From Holophagales bacterium UBA5066 (GTDB lineage Bacteria; Acidobacteriota; Thermoanaerobaculia; UBA5066): a DNA stretch of 17,616 nt. Below, piece by piece: positions 7,624 through 14,565 of this stretch (the stretch's first letter is position 1; the number at the start of each line of letters is the position of its first letter). The DNA lies in assembly GCA_002414905.1 (NCBI GenBank), contig DIAY01000079.1, positions 1-17,616 on the forward strand, written 5' to 3'. Below the pieces are notes generated by a model. That model saw nothing but the letters and a program-made list of their open reading frames with translations, was not told where the DNA came from and ran no database searches. A program made the translations under genes and the position numbers.

Positions 7624-8417
7624 GGCTTCTTCCTCCGGGAGCGGAGCGCGGCGCGGTCGGGGCCGGCAGGATACCGGTTGATGACGGCGGCGGCGACGAG
7701 GACGGCGCCGAGGGCGAAGGCGAACGTCACGCCGATGGCGAGGCCGGACGACGGGAGGCCGGACGCCGAGGGGTCGAGCGCGTGGCGGAGGGAGGCGACG
7801 CCGTAGGTGAGAGGGTTGACGGCCATCGCGGCGCGGAGCCAGACGGGGGCCCCCTCGGCGGGGAAGAACGAGCCCGAGAGGAACCACATCGGGATCAGGA
7901 AGAGATTCATGATCGCGTGGAAGCCCTGCGTCGACTCGAGCATCCAGGCGATCGCGAGCCCGAGGCCCGTGAGCGCGAGCGCCACGAACGCGAGGACGAG
8001 GAGGGCGGGGGCGAGTGAGGCGGCCGACGGCGCGTAGCCGAGGACGGGTGCGAGGAGGAGGAGCGTTCCTCCCTGCGCGAGGGCGAGAAGCGTTCCGCCG
8101 GCGATCTTCCCGGCCGCGACGGCGAGCGGGGAGACGGGCGAGACGACGACGGCCTGGAGGAACCCGTCGCGCCGGTCCTCGATGACGGAGATCGTCGAGA
8201 AGATCGCCGCGAAGAGGACGACGAGGACGACGGTGCCGGGGAAGAAGTACGCGACGTAGCTCGCACCTCCCCCGCCGGGGACGCGGAACGAAGAGCCGAA
8301 GCCGGCACCGAGAAGAAGCCAGGCCAGCAGCGGGGGCGCGAAGGCCCCGACGATCCGGCTCGGCTGGCGCAGGAAGCGGACGACCTCGCGCCAGGCGAGC
8401 GCCCGGGCCGCCTTCAC
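7620..8417 (-). CDS. ABC-2 type transporter permease
   Basis: This is a 265-residue integral membrane protein with about six spans and the ABC-2 layout: a cytoplasmic N-terminus with WREVVRFLRQPSRIVGAF, the motif FFPGTVVLVVLFAAIFSTISVIEDRRDG (split over about 75-100), and a late segment MWFLSGSFFPAEGAPVWLRAAMAVNPLTYG, which is the family signature. It starts at GTG 8417 inside the ATPase stop (GTGA) and ends in the SCO start. Paired with the ATPase encoded just before it, it should form a homodimeric exporter. Its position between heme-A synthesis and copper insertion genes implies a role in oxidase biogenesis; the substrate cannot be read from the sequence. Confidence 0.92.
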   Translation of the reverse strand: MKAARALAWREVVRFLRQPSRIVGAFAPPLLAWLLLGAGFGSSFRVPGGGGASYVAYFFPGTVVLVVLFAAIFSTISVIEDRRDGFLQAVVVSPVSPLAVAAGKIAGGTLLALAQGGTLLLLAPVLGYAPSAASLAPALLVLAFVALALTGLGLAIAWMLESTQGFHAIMNLFLIPMWFLSGSFFPAEGAPVWLRAAMAVNPLTYGVASLRHALDPSASGLPSSGLAIGVTFAFALGAVLVAAAVINRYPAGPDRAALRSRRKKP

Positions 8418-9406
8418 GCGGCGCTCCCGTCGACGGCCGCGATCTCCTCGAAGGGGTGGCCCGTCCTGGCGACGAAGACGTCCTCGAGGGAGGGAGCGCC
8501 GAGCGTTAGGGAGCGGAAGCGCCCGGCGAAGGCGGACGCGAGCACGGGGACGAGGGCGGGGCCGTTGGGGCGCTCGACGCGCACGGTCGTGCCGACGGCG
8601 GTGACGCGGCCAGGCTGCGGCGTGGTGTTCGGCCCGGGGCCCGGCCCGAGGAAAGCGCTCACCTCGGCCGCGAGCGCCGTGGCCTCCTCGTCCGATCCCG
8701 TCGCCAGGACGAGGATGTCGCCGCCGACGTCGCGCTTCAGGTCGGCCGGGGCGCCGAGGGCCACGAGGCGGCCGCGGTCGAGGATGCCGATGCGCCCCGC
8801 CTCCTCGGCCTCGTCGAAGAGGTGCGTCGTGAGGAGGACGGTGGTCCCGCCGCGCGCGAGCTCTGCGAGGAGCGCGCGTAGGCTTCTTCTAGCGAGCGGG
8901 TCGAGGCCGGTGGAGGGCTCGTCGAGAAGGAGGACTTTCGGGGTGCCGAGGAGCGCCTTGGCAATCTCGACGCGACGTGCAAGGCCGCCGGAGAGGGTCT
9001 CGACGAGATCCCGCGCGCGGTCGTCGACACCCATCCGCGCGAGGAGCTCGCCGGCGCGGGTGCCGAGCGCGCGTCCGCCGAGGCCGAGGATCGCCCCGTG
9101 GACGAGGAGGTTCTCCAGGACGGTCAGCTTGCGGTCGAGGCTCGGTGACTGGAAGACGACCCCGAGGCGTCGGCGCAGCTCGCGCAGCGAACTTTCGGGC
9201 GAGAGGCCGTCCACGCGGAACGTCCCCTCCGACGGCGGGATCAGCGTTGCAAGGAGCTTGAAGAGGGTCGTCTTGCCGCCACCATTGGGGCCGAGGAGGG
9301 CGAAGAGCTCGCCCGACTCGACGCCGAAGGAGACGCGGTCGAGCGCGAGGCGGTCGCCGTAGGTCCGGCTCAGCCCCTCGATCGAAACGAGGGGAGAAGC
9401 GCTCAT
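8414..9406 (-). CDS. ABC transporter ATP-binding protein
   Basis: The 330-residue ATPase has Walker A GPNGGGKTT (39-47), Q-loop Gln86 in VVFQSPSLD, signature LSGG (138-141), Walker B VLLLDEP (158-164), D-loop STGLDP and H-loop His195 in LTTHLFDEAEEA. The third residue of the Walker A triplet is Gly, where Ala or Ser is usual. About 100 extra residues follow the nucleotide-binding domain, as in the CcmA/DrrA-like ATPases that serve ABC-2 permeases. ATG 9406 overlaps the ctaB stop (ATGA) and its own stop overlaps the permease start, so ATPase and permease should be made in matched amounts. Confidence 0.94.
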   Translation of the reverse strand: MSASPLVSIEGLSRTYGDRLALDRVSFGVESGELFALLGPNGGGKTTLFKLLATLIPPSEGTFRVDGLSPESSLRELRRRLGVVFQSPSLDRKLTVLENLLVHGAILGLGGRALGTRAGELLARMGVDDRARDLVETLSGGLARRVEIAKALLGTPKVLLLDEPSTGLDPLARRSLRALLAELARGGTTVLLTTHLFDEAEEAGRIGILDRGRLVALGAPADLKRDVGGDILVLATGSDEEATALAAEVSAFLGPGPGPNTTPQPGRVTAVGTTVRVERPNGPALVPVLASAFAGRFRSLTLGAPSLEDVFVARTGHPFEEIAAVDGSAA

Positions 9407-10278
9407 CCGCCCGTGACGCGGTCGGCGAGGAGGAGGATGACGATCGCCGGGAGCCAGGCGATGGAGGCCAGGAACATCGACTTCGCGGCCTGGTCGGTCG
9501 TCTCGCGGAAGAAGCGGACGGCGGTTCCCGCGAACCAGGCCGAGAGGAGAAAGGCCCCGGCCGCGTAGACGAGGCCCGCGGTCCCGAGGAACGTCGGTAG
9601 GATGCTGACCGGCACGAGCAGCAGGCCGAACGCGAGAGCGTGGCGCGCGGAGCTACGCCCCGTGGGGTCGACGGTCGAGAGGATCCGGAAGCCGGCCGCG
9701 CCGTAGTCCGCGCGGTGCCTCCAGCCGATGGCGTAGAAGTGCGGCAACTGCCAGAGGAAGAGGAGGCCGAAGAGGGCGAGGCCGGGCGCGCCGATGACTC
9801 CCGCGGCGGCGGTGTAGCCCCCGAGCGGCGGGAGCGCACCGGGGATGGCGCCGACGATGGTGGAAAGGGGCGAGCGGGTCTTCATCGGTGTGTAGACGAA
9901 GACGTAGCTCGTCAGGGTGAGCGCCGCAAGGAATGCGGTGAGGCCGTTGGCGAAGACCCAGAGCTCGCCGACGCCGAGGACGGAGAGGACGGTGGCGAAG
10001 GCCACCGCCTCGGCGAAGGAGAGGCGTCCCGCCGGAAGGGGGCGCGTGGCCGTGCGTGCCATCCGGCGATCGAGGTCGATCTCGGCGATTTCGTTGAAGG
10101 CGCTCGTGCCGGAGGCGACGAGGGCCGTGCCGAGGAGCGTGTGCAGGAGCAGGACCGCGTCGATGCCCGCAAGCGGGCCGTTCGTCCCTGCGGCGAAGCC
10201 GAGGAAGGCGGTGAGAACGACGAAGACCGTGATGCGCGCCTTCGTCAGCTCGAGGAGGTCCGCCATGTACTGCTTCAT
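9403..10278 (-). CDS. ctaB: Protoheme IX farnesyltransferase (heme O synthase)
   Basis: CtaB attaches a farnesyl group to heme B, giving heme O. The 291-residue protein is a UbiA-superfamily prenyltransferase with about nine membrane spans. The first Asp-rich motif is NEIAEIDLDRRMARTATRP (62-80); the usual first Asp of N-x3-D is Glu66, the other acidic residues (Asp68, Asp70) are kept. The second motif region reads WRHRADYGAAGFRILSTVDP. The start ATG 10278 overlaps the ctaA stop (ATGA) and agrees with the family N-terminus (LLELTKARITVFV); the longer open frame upstream is only the ctaA shadow. The product is the substrate of CtaA encoded just before it. Confidence 0.95.
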   Translation of the reverse strand: MKQYMADLLELTKARITVFVVLTAFLGFAAGTNGPLAGIDAVLLLHTLLGTALVASGTSAFNEIAEIDLDRRMARTATRPLPAGRLSFAEAVAFATVLSVLGVGELWVFANGLTAFLAALTLTSYVFVYTPMKTRSPLSTIVGAIPGALPPLGGYTAAAGVIGAPGLALFGLLFLWQLPHFYAIGWRHRADYGAAGFRILSTVDPTGRSSARHALAFGLLLVPVSILPTFLGTAGLVYAAGAFLLSAWFAGTAVRFFRETTDQAAKSMFLASIAWLPAIVILLLADRVTGG

Positions 10279-11279
10279 GCGGCCGCCGGAGACGCTTCGC
10301 TGGCGGGAGCGCCGGCCGCAGCCGGGAACTGCGAGAGCTCGCCCAGGCGCGAGAGAAGAACTGCCGCGAGGACGCCCGTGATCCAGAGGAGGCCGCCGGC
10401 AGCGAGGTGGGCGGCGGTGATCGCCACGGCCTTCGAAGTCCACACCGACGTCGCGCCGAGCGTCACCTGGAGCGTGAGGAGGACGAGCCAGATGGTCGAA
10501 AGCCGTCTGAAGCCTTCCACGCCACGGATTTTCCCGAGCGCGAGCGCTGCCGCGACGACGAGGGCGACGACGACCCAGGCGAAGGTCCGGTGGGCGAAGT
10601 GGGCGAGGACGCCGCTCGCGGCCCAGTCGGCCCCCGTCGGCACGACCTTGTCGAAGGAGAGGGGCCAGTCGGGGATGGCGAGCCCTGCGCCCGTGTGGCG
10701 GACGATGGCACCGAGGAGGATCTGTACGTAGCTCGCTCCGGCGGCCAGGAGCGCGAAGCGGAAGGCCTTCGAAAGCGAGGCCGGGTCGACGGTGGCGCGG
10801 GGAGCCTGCTCGGAGAAACGGCTCCAGAAGCGCGACGTGCGAAGCGCGATCGTAGCGGTGAGGGCGAAGACGATCTGTGCAAGCCCCGCGTGCGAGGAGG
10901 AGACGGCCGGCGGGAGGAGGAAGAGGACCGTCATCCCTCCGAGCACCGCCTGGCCGAGGATCGCCGCGAAGGCGGCGAGGCCCAGCCGGAACGTGGTCCT
11001 GTCGGTCCGGCCGAAGCCGAGGACGAGGATCTGCAGGCCGACCATCGTCGCCACGGTGGCCGCGATCAGCCGGTGACCGTGCTCGTAGAGGATCCCTCCG
11101 ACCATCGGCGGCATCAGCTTTCCGTAGGAGAGAGGCCAGTCGGGGACGGCGAGGCCGGAACCGGTCGACGTGACGAGCGCCCCAGCGACGAGCAGGAGGA
11201 AGACCGAGACGGCGACGGTGCGCGTGGAGACGCGGACGAACTTGCCGGGTGTCATCGTTCTTTCGTCCTCGGTCCTCAT
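10275..11279 (-). CDS. ctaA: Heme A synthase (COX15/CtaA family)
   Basis: CtaA oxidises the C8 methyl of heme O to a formyl group, yielding heme A. The 334-residue protein shows the internal two-fold repeat of the family: SGLAVPDWPLS (41-51) and GAGLAIPDWPLS (197-208). Candidate heme ligands are His69 in EHGHR with Glu66 before it, His130 in SSHAGLAQ, His227/His230 in AHFAHR and His291 in AAHLAAGG; eight membrane spans are expected. ATG 11279 overlaps the stop of the lipoprotein gene as ATGA, like the other junctions; ATG 11255, preceded by GAAAG, is a credible internal alternative that would remove eight residues. The last 20 residues are Ala-rich and without family features. Confidence 0.93.
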   Translation of the reverse strand: MRTEDERTMTPGKFVRVSTRTVAVSVFLLLVAGALVTSTGSGLAVPDWPLSYGKLMPPMVGGILYEHGHRLIAATVATMVGLQILVLGFGRTDRTTFRLGLAAFAAILGQAVLGGMTVLFLLPPAVSSSHAGLAQIVFALTATIALRTSRFWSRFSEQAPRATVDPASLSKAFRFALLAAGASYVQILLGAIVRHTGAGLAIPDWPLSFDKVVPTGADWAASGVLAHFAHRTFAWVVVALVVAAALALGKIRGVEGFRRLSTIWLVLLTLQVTLGATSVWTSKAVAITAAHLAAGGLLWITGVLAAVLLSRLGELSQFPAAAGAPASEASPAAA

Positions 11280-12058
11280 GCGGGCCCAGCCGCGGGAGAA
11301 GTGAAAGTGACGTCGTGGACCGTCGTCTCGCCGTGGGTGACGGTGACGGGGAACGTCTGCGCGGGGAGCTTCTCGTGCCACGCCTCGACCGTATACGTCC
11401 CGGCGGGGAGCCCGTGGATCTCGTAGCGGCCGTCCGGCCCGGTCACCGCGAAGAACGGGTGGGGAACGACGGCGACCCAGGCGCGCATCCAGGGGTGGAC
11501 GTCGCACTTGAAGGGGACGATCTCGGACTTCTCGAACGTGCGGGTGTAGCGGGTGCCGGGAGCGGGCATGCCGAGGTTGAAGGGCGTGTTCGCCTTTGCC
11601 GCGGCGTGGACGTTGTGGAGGGTGGCGTCCGACGAGACGATGTCGAGCGGCTGGCCGGTCATCAGCGCCAGGAGGCGCGGCGAGAACGCGCACCCCTTCT
11701 GGTCGAGCTGCTTCGCCTCCGCGGGCGGCGTGTAGACGCCCGTGACTCCTTCCGTGACCCGGAGCAGGACGTTTGCGAGAGCGCCCTCCGCACCGACGGC
11801 GTACGCTGGCAGCTCGGTCTCTCCCGGGTTGTGGCCGGCACAGAACGGGTCGGTCGTCATCGTGACCTTCTCGTTGGCCGGCGGTACCCCGGTCAGTACG
11901 ACCCGCCCCGCCACGACCGCCGTCCCGAGCCGGCCCGCAGGACCAGCCGGGGCCTTCGGGGCCTCGGAGGCTTTCGGGCTGCAGGCGGCGAGGAGGAGGA
12001 GCAGGACGAGGGGCTCGAAGACCCCCCGGCCGGCGCGGGTAGAGAGGAGACTCTGCAT
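11276..12058 (-). CDS. Cupredoxin-like lipoprotein with carboxypeptidase-regulatory-like domain
   Basis: The product has 260 residues from ATG 12058. Residues 1-26 end in the lipobox LAAC (Cys26), so a lipid-anchored exported protein is expected. Residues 130-200 show a cupredoxin-like copper site: His148 in TLHNVH, then Cys185, His188 and Met191 in KCDVHPWM, the order His...Cys-x2-His-x2-Met of type 1 centres. Two other cysteines (Cys73, Cys123) could form a disulfide. Residues 205-250 (GPDGRYEIHGLPAGTYTVEAWH) form a carboxypeptidase-regulatory-like beta domain. It is first in the oxidase-assembly operon, so electron transfer or copper storage for the oxidase is plausible but unproven. In-frame starts at 12115 and 12142 lie upstream of or within the predicted promoter and are therefore unlikely. 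No clear Shine-Dalgarno; the bases ahead of the ATG are A/T-rich. Confidence 0.82.
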   Translation of the reverse strand: MQSLLSTRAGRGVFEPLVLLLLLAACSPKASEAPKAPAGPAGRLGTAVVAGRVVLTGVPPANEKVTMTTDPFCAGHNPGETELPAYAVGAEGALANVLLRVTEGVTGVYTPPAEAKQLDQKGCAFSPRLLALMTGQPLDIVSSDATLHNVHAAAKANTPFNLGMPAPGTRYTRTFEKSEIVPFKCDVHPWMRAWVAVVPHPFFAVTGPDGRYEIHGLPAGTYTVEAWHEKLPAQTFPVTVTHGETTVHDVTFTSPAAGPA

Positions 12059-12113
12059 GCGAATATTTTTTCGGGAAACGGGGCGGTAAACACTCCCCGC
12101 TCCAAAACCCTTC

Positions 12114-12142
12114 ATGCTATTTCCGGCCCGCACCTCTGTCAA
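12114..12142 (-). promoter_or_regulatory. Sigma-70-like promoter of the oxidase-assembly operon
   Basis: On the minus strand a perfect -35 hexamer TTGACA (12142-12137) is followed after exactly 17 bases by TAGCAT (12119-12114), a 4/6 match to TATAAT. A start near 12107 would leave a leader of about 50 nt before ATG 12058. The leader contains a 5-bp stem CGGGG/CCCCG (12079-12083 with 12095-12099) and an A/T-rich stretch at the start codon. The promoter faces away from the divergent racemase operon. Confidence 0.7.
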
Positions 12143-12174
12143 TCGACCGCCAGGAGACGGTGTCTCATAGAAAT

Positions 12175-12238
12175 GGGGTCAGGTCTACCGTCTACACTCT
12201 ACGGTACACCGTAGAGTGTAGACGGTAGACCTGACCCC
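12175..12238. repeat. 64-bp perfect palindrome, REPIN-like (two inverted GGGGTCAG-headed REPs)
   Basis: The arms 12175-12205 and 12208-12238 are exact reverse complements, 31 of 31 bases, around the 2-nt spacer AC. Each arm begins at its outer end with GGGGTCAGGTCT and then carries its own small hairpin ACCGT-9 nt-ACGGT (12187-12191 with 12201-12205 in the left arm). A GGGG foot next to a hairpin, present twice in inverted orientation, is the structure of a REPIN. The same GGGGTCAG head occurs in the repeats beside the RAYT gene at 1000-1079. It lies between divergent operons, 32 bp upstream of the -35 hexamer of the oxidase operon, and as RNA could also end transcription. Confidence 0.85.
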
Positions 12239-12240
12239 TT

Positions 12241-12310
12241 CCGGAGGATGACTCCATCCGGAGGATTGGTTCCGCTACGATGTCCGTGGGGTGCCCGAAG
12301 GGGAGGAAGC
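12241..12310 (+). other. Leader region of the racemase operon with CCGGAGGAT direct repeat
   Basis: The nonamer CCGGAGGAT occurs at 12241-12249 and 12258-12266. A weak -10-like TACGAT lies at 12276-12281 but no matching -35 is seen at 16-18 bp. The GGGGAGGAA at 12300-12308 is the ribosome-binding site of the racemase gene and supports GTG 12311 over the in-frame upstream ATG 12248. Confidence 0.4.
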
Positions 12311-13417
12311 GTGAGGATCGAGAAGGTCGTCCTTCGGCTCGTCGAGATGCCCCTGAAGTTCCGGTTCCGGACGTCGTTCGGCGAAATGACGGCGAAGCGG
12401 TTCCTCCTCGTCGAGGTGGTATCGGAAGGGGTATCCGGGTGGGGGGAGTGCGTCGCCGAGGACGGGCCGTTCTACTCGCCGGAGACGACGGACTCGGCGC
12501 GATCCGCCCTGTCGCGGTTCCTGGTGCCGCTCGTCCTCGGAAGGGACCTCCCGGACGCCCCGGCGTTCGAGAGGCTCGCCGAGAGCGTCCGCGGAAACCG
12601 GATGGCGAAAGGCGCGCTCGAGGCAGCGCTGAGGGACCTCTTCGCCCGGGCGGACGGCGTGTCGCTCGCGCGCGATATCGGCGGCACGCGGACCCGGATC
12701 GAGGTGGGAGTCTCCCTCGGCCTGCAGCCCACGGTCGAGGCGACGGTCGAGAACGTGCGGAGGCACGTGGCGCAGGGGTACCGGAGGATCAAGCTGAAGA
12801 TCGAGCCGGGGTCGGACGTGGACCGGGTAGCGGCCGTCCGGGAGGCATTTCCCGACCTGCCGTTGACGGTCGACGCGAACGCCGCCTACACGCTCGAGAC
12901 GTCGGAGCCGCTCGTCGCGCTCGACGCGTTCGGTCTCGATTACATCGAGCAGCCGCTCCACCACGAGGACCTCGTGGACCACGCGCGCCTCGCCCGGCGC
13001 CTCGCAACTCCGATCTGTCTCGACGAGTCGATCCGCTCCGCGGCCGACGCCGCCGCGGCGATCTCGCTGGGCGCGTGCCGCGTGCTCAACGTGAAGCTCG
13101 GGCGCGTGGGCGGGTACGGTGAGGTTCTCCGGATAAATGAGGCGGCCACGGCGGCGGGCGTCCCGCTCTGGTGCGGCGGGATGCTCGAGTCGGGAGTCGG
13201 GCGCGCGCACAACATCGCCGTCGCGACGCTGCCGGGCTTCACGAAGCCGGGCGACACGTCGTCGTCCTCGCGCTACTTCGAGGAGGACATCGTGGCGCCG
13301 CGGCCCGAGGCGACGGACGGGCTGATGCCGGTGCCAGAAGGCCCCGGGATCGGCGTGGAGGTGCGGCGCGACGTCCTCGCGCGCTTCACGCTCGAGACGG
13401 CGGAGCTTCCCGCTTGA
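12311..13417 (+). CDS. N-acylamino acid racemase / o-succinylbenzoate synthase (enolase superfamily, MenC-type)
   Basis: This 368-residue muconate-lactonizing subgroup enolase has a capping domain (1-125) and a TIM barrel. The catalytic set is complete: KLK motif Lys161/Lys163, metal ligands Asp188 (VDANAAY), Glu213 (YIEQPL) and Asp238 (CLDES), and Lys262 (NVKLGRVGG); the numbering is within one residue of the Amycolatopsis N-acylamino acid racemase. GWGECVA (43-49) and CGGMLESGVGRAHN are typical of the OSBS/NSAR family. GTG 12311 has a GGAGGAA ribosome site five bases ahead. Such enzymes may make o-succinylbenzoate for menaquinone, racemise N-succinyl amino acids, or both. No other men gene is nearby, while an M20 deacylase and a GNAT acyltransferase follow with 4-nt overlaps, which favours the racemase role. 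Confidence 0.9.
   Translation: MRIEKVVLRLVEMPLKFRFRTSFGEMTAKRFLLVEVVSEGVSGWGECVAEDGPFYSPETTDSARSALSRFLVPLVLGRDLPDAPAFERLAESVRGNRMAKGALEAALRDLFARADGVSLARDIGGTRTRIEVGVSLGLQPTVEATVENVRRHVAQGYRRIKLKIEPGSDVDRVAAVREAFPDLPLTVDANAAYTLETSEPLVALDAFGLDYIEQPLHHEDLVDHARLARRLATPICLDESIRSAADAAAAISLGACRVLNVKLGRVGGYGEVLRINEAATAAGVPLWCGGMLESGVGRAHNIAVATLPGFTKPGDTSSSSRYFEEDIVAPRPEATDGLMPVPEGPGIGVEVRRDVLARFTLETAELPA
13402..13416 (+). promoter_or_regulatory. Ribosome-binding site and TTG start of the M20 gene inside the racemase 3' end
   Basis: GGAG at 13402-13405 is followed after eight bases by TTG 13414-13416, which overlaps the racemase stop TGA 13415-13417. It decides the start: the next in-frame ATG (13474) would cut residues that belong to the usual M20 N-terminus. 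Confidence 0.6.
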
Positions 13418-14565
13418 TCGGGGCGCCGGCCCCGACCGAGCTCCTCGCGCGCTTCTCGGCGGGCGCCGGCTCGATGCTGAGCGATCTCGAGGCGCTCGTG
13501 ACGAGGGAGAGCCCGTCGTCGGACGCCGCAGCCGTCACGGCGCTCGCCGTCTGGGTCCACGCCCGGCTCGAGGCGTCCGGCGTCCCGGCGAAGCTCGTCG
13601 CCTTCGAAGGGCGGGGCGACGGCGTGCTCGCCCGGCTCGGTCCGGAAGAGGGCGGGACGCTCCTTCTCGGGCATCTCGACACGGTCTGGCCCGTCGGAGC
13701 GCTCGCGACGCAGCCGTTCCACGCGGGGGGCAGTCTCGCAACGGGACCGGGCGTCTTCGACATGAAGGGAGGCATCGCGGTTCTCCTCGCGGTCCTGGCG
13801 GCGGCGGGCGAGGGGGCGTTCCAGCCGGCACGCGGAGTCTCCCTCCTCCTGACGTCCGACGAAGAGATCGGGAGCGGCGCCTCGCGCGAAAGGATCCTCG
13901 AGGAAGCGCGGCGGAGAGAAAGGGTCTTCGTACTCGAGCCGTCAGGCGACGGCGGCGCGGCGAAGGTTGCGCGCAAGGGCGCCGGCCTGGCCGTGGCGCG
14001 GTTCCAGGGCGTCCCGGCCCACTCGGGGCTGGAGTCGGAGAAGGGGGCGTCGGCTCTCCTGGAGATGGCCCGCTTCTCTCTCCGGGCCGATGCCCTCGCG
14101 GACCGCGACGCGGGGACGACCGTCGTCCCGACGCTCGCGTCCGCGGGAAGTGCGCGAAACGTCGTCCCGCCGGGGGCGGAGGTGACCGTCGACTTCCGCT
14201 TCTGGACGGCGGCGGAGGGGGAGCGGATCTGCGAGGGGCTGCGGGCGTTCGCGACGTCGGACGCGAGGGTCGGTGCGGAGGTGTCGGCGGTCGTTTCGCG
14301 CCCACCGATGGAACCGACGCCGGAGTCGCTCGCGCTTCACCGGACCGCCCGTGCGATCGCGGCGGCACTCGGGTTCGGCCTGGCGGCCGCGCGCGTCGGC
14401 GGGGCTTCCGACGGCAACCTGACGGCCGCGGCGGGAATACCGACCCTCGACGGGCTCGGCCCGCGTGGCGGGGGCGCGCACGCGCGGGGCGAGCACGTCG
14501 AGCTGGACGACCTGCCCCGGCGCGCGGCGCTGATCGCCTCGCTCCTGGCGGAGGCGGAGGGATGA
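13414..14565 (+). CDS. M20 family metallopeptidase (carboxypeptidase G2-like), probable N-acyl-L-amino acid deacylase
   Basis: The product has 383 residues with the di-zinc ligand set of M20 enzymes: His87 and Asp89 in GHLDTVWPVG, bridging Asp116 in GVFDMKGG, general base Glu150 with Glu151 in TSDEEIGSG, Glu175 in LEPSG and a late His356 in GGGAHARGEH. The dimerisation domain spans about 185-300 (KGAGLAVARFQGVPAHSG onward). No signal peptide, so it is cytoplasmic. The neighbours suggest that it removes the acyl (succinyl or acetyl) group from the L-amino acid made by the racemase. The family also contains glutamate carboxypeptidases and other amidases, so the exact substrate is open. Its stop overlaps the GNAT start (ATGA at 14562-14565). 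Confidence 0.88.
   Translation: MIGAPAPTELLARFSAGAGSMLSDLEALVTRESPSSDAAAVTALAVWVHARLEASGVPAKLVAFEGRGDGVLARLGPEEGGTLLLGHLDTVWPVGALATQPFHAGGSLATGPGVFDMKGGIAVLLAVLAAAGEGAFQPARGVSLLLTSDEEIGSGASRERILEEARRRERVFVLEPSGDGGAAKVARKGAGLAVARFQGVPAHSGLESEKGASALLEMARFSLRADALADRDAGTTVVPTLASAGSARNVVPPGAEVTVDFRFWTAAEGERICEGLRAFATSDARVGAEVSAVVSRPPMEPTPESLALHRTARAIAAALGFGLAAARVGGASDGNLTAAAGIPTLDGLGPRGGGAHARGEHVELDDLPRRAALIASLLAEAEG

Noticed and set aside
12248..12310. Upstream ATG 12248 as start of the racemase
   Set aside because: The extra 21 residues do not fit the enolase capping domain, and GTG 12311 has a strong ribosome-binding site at the proper distance.
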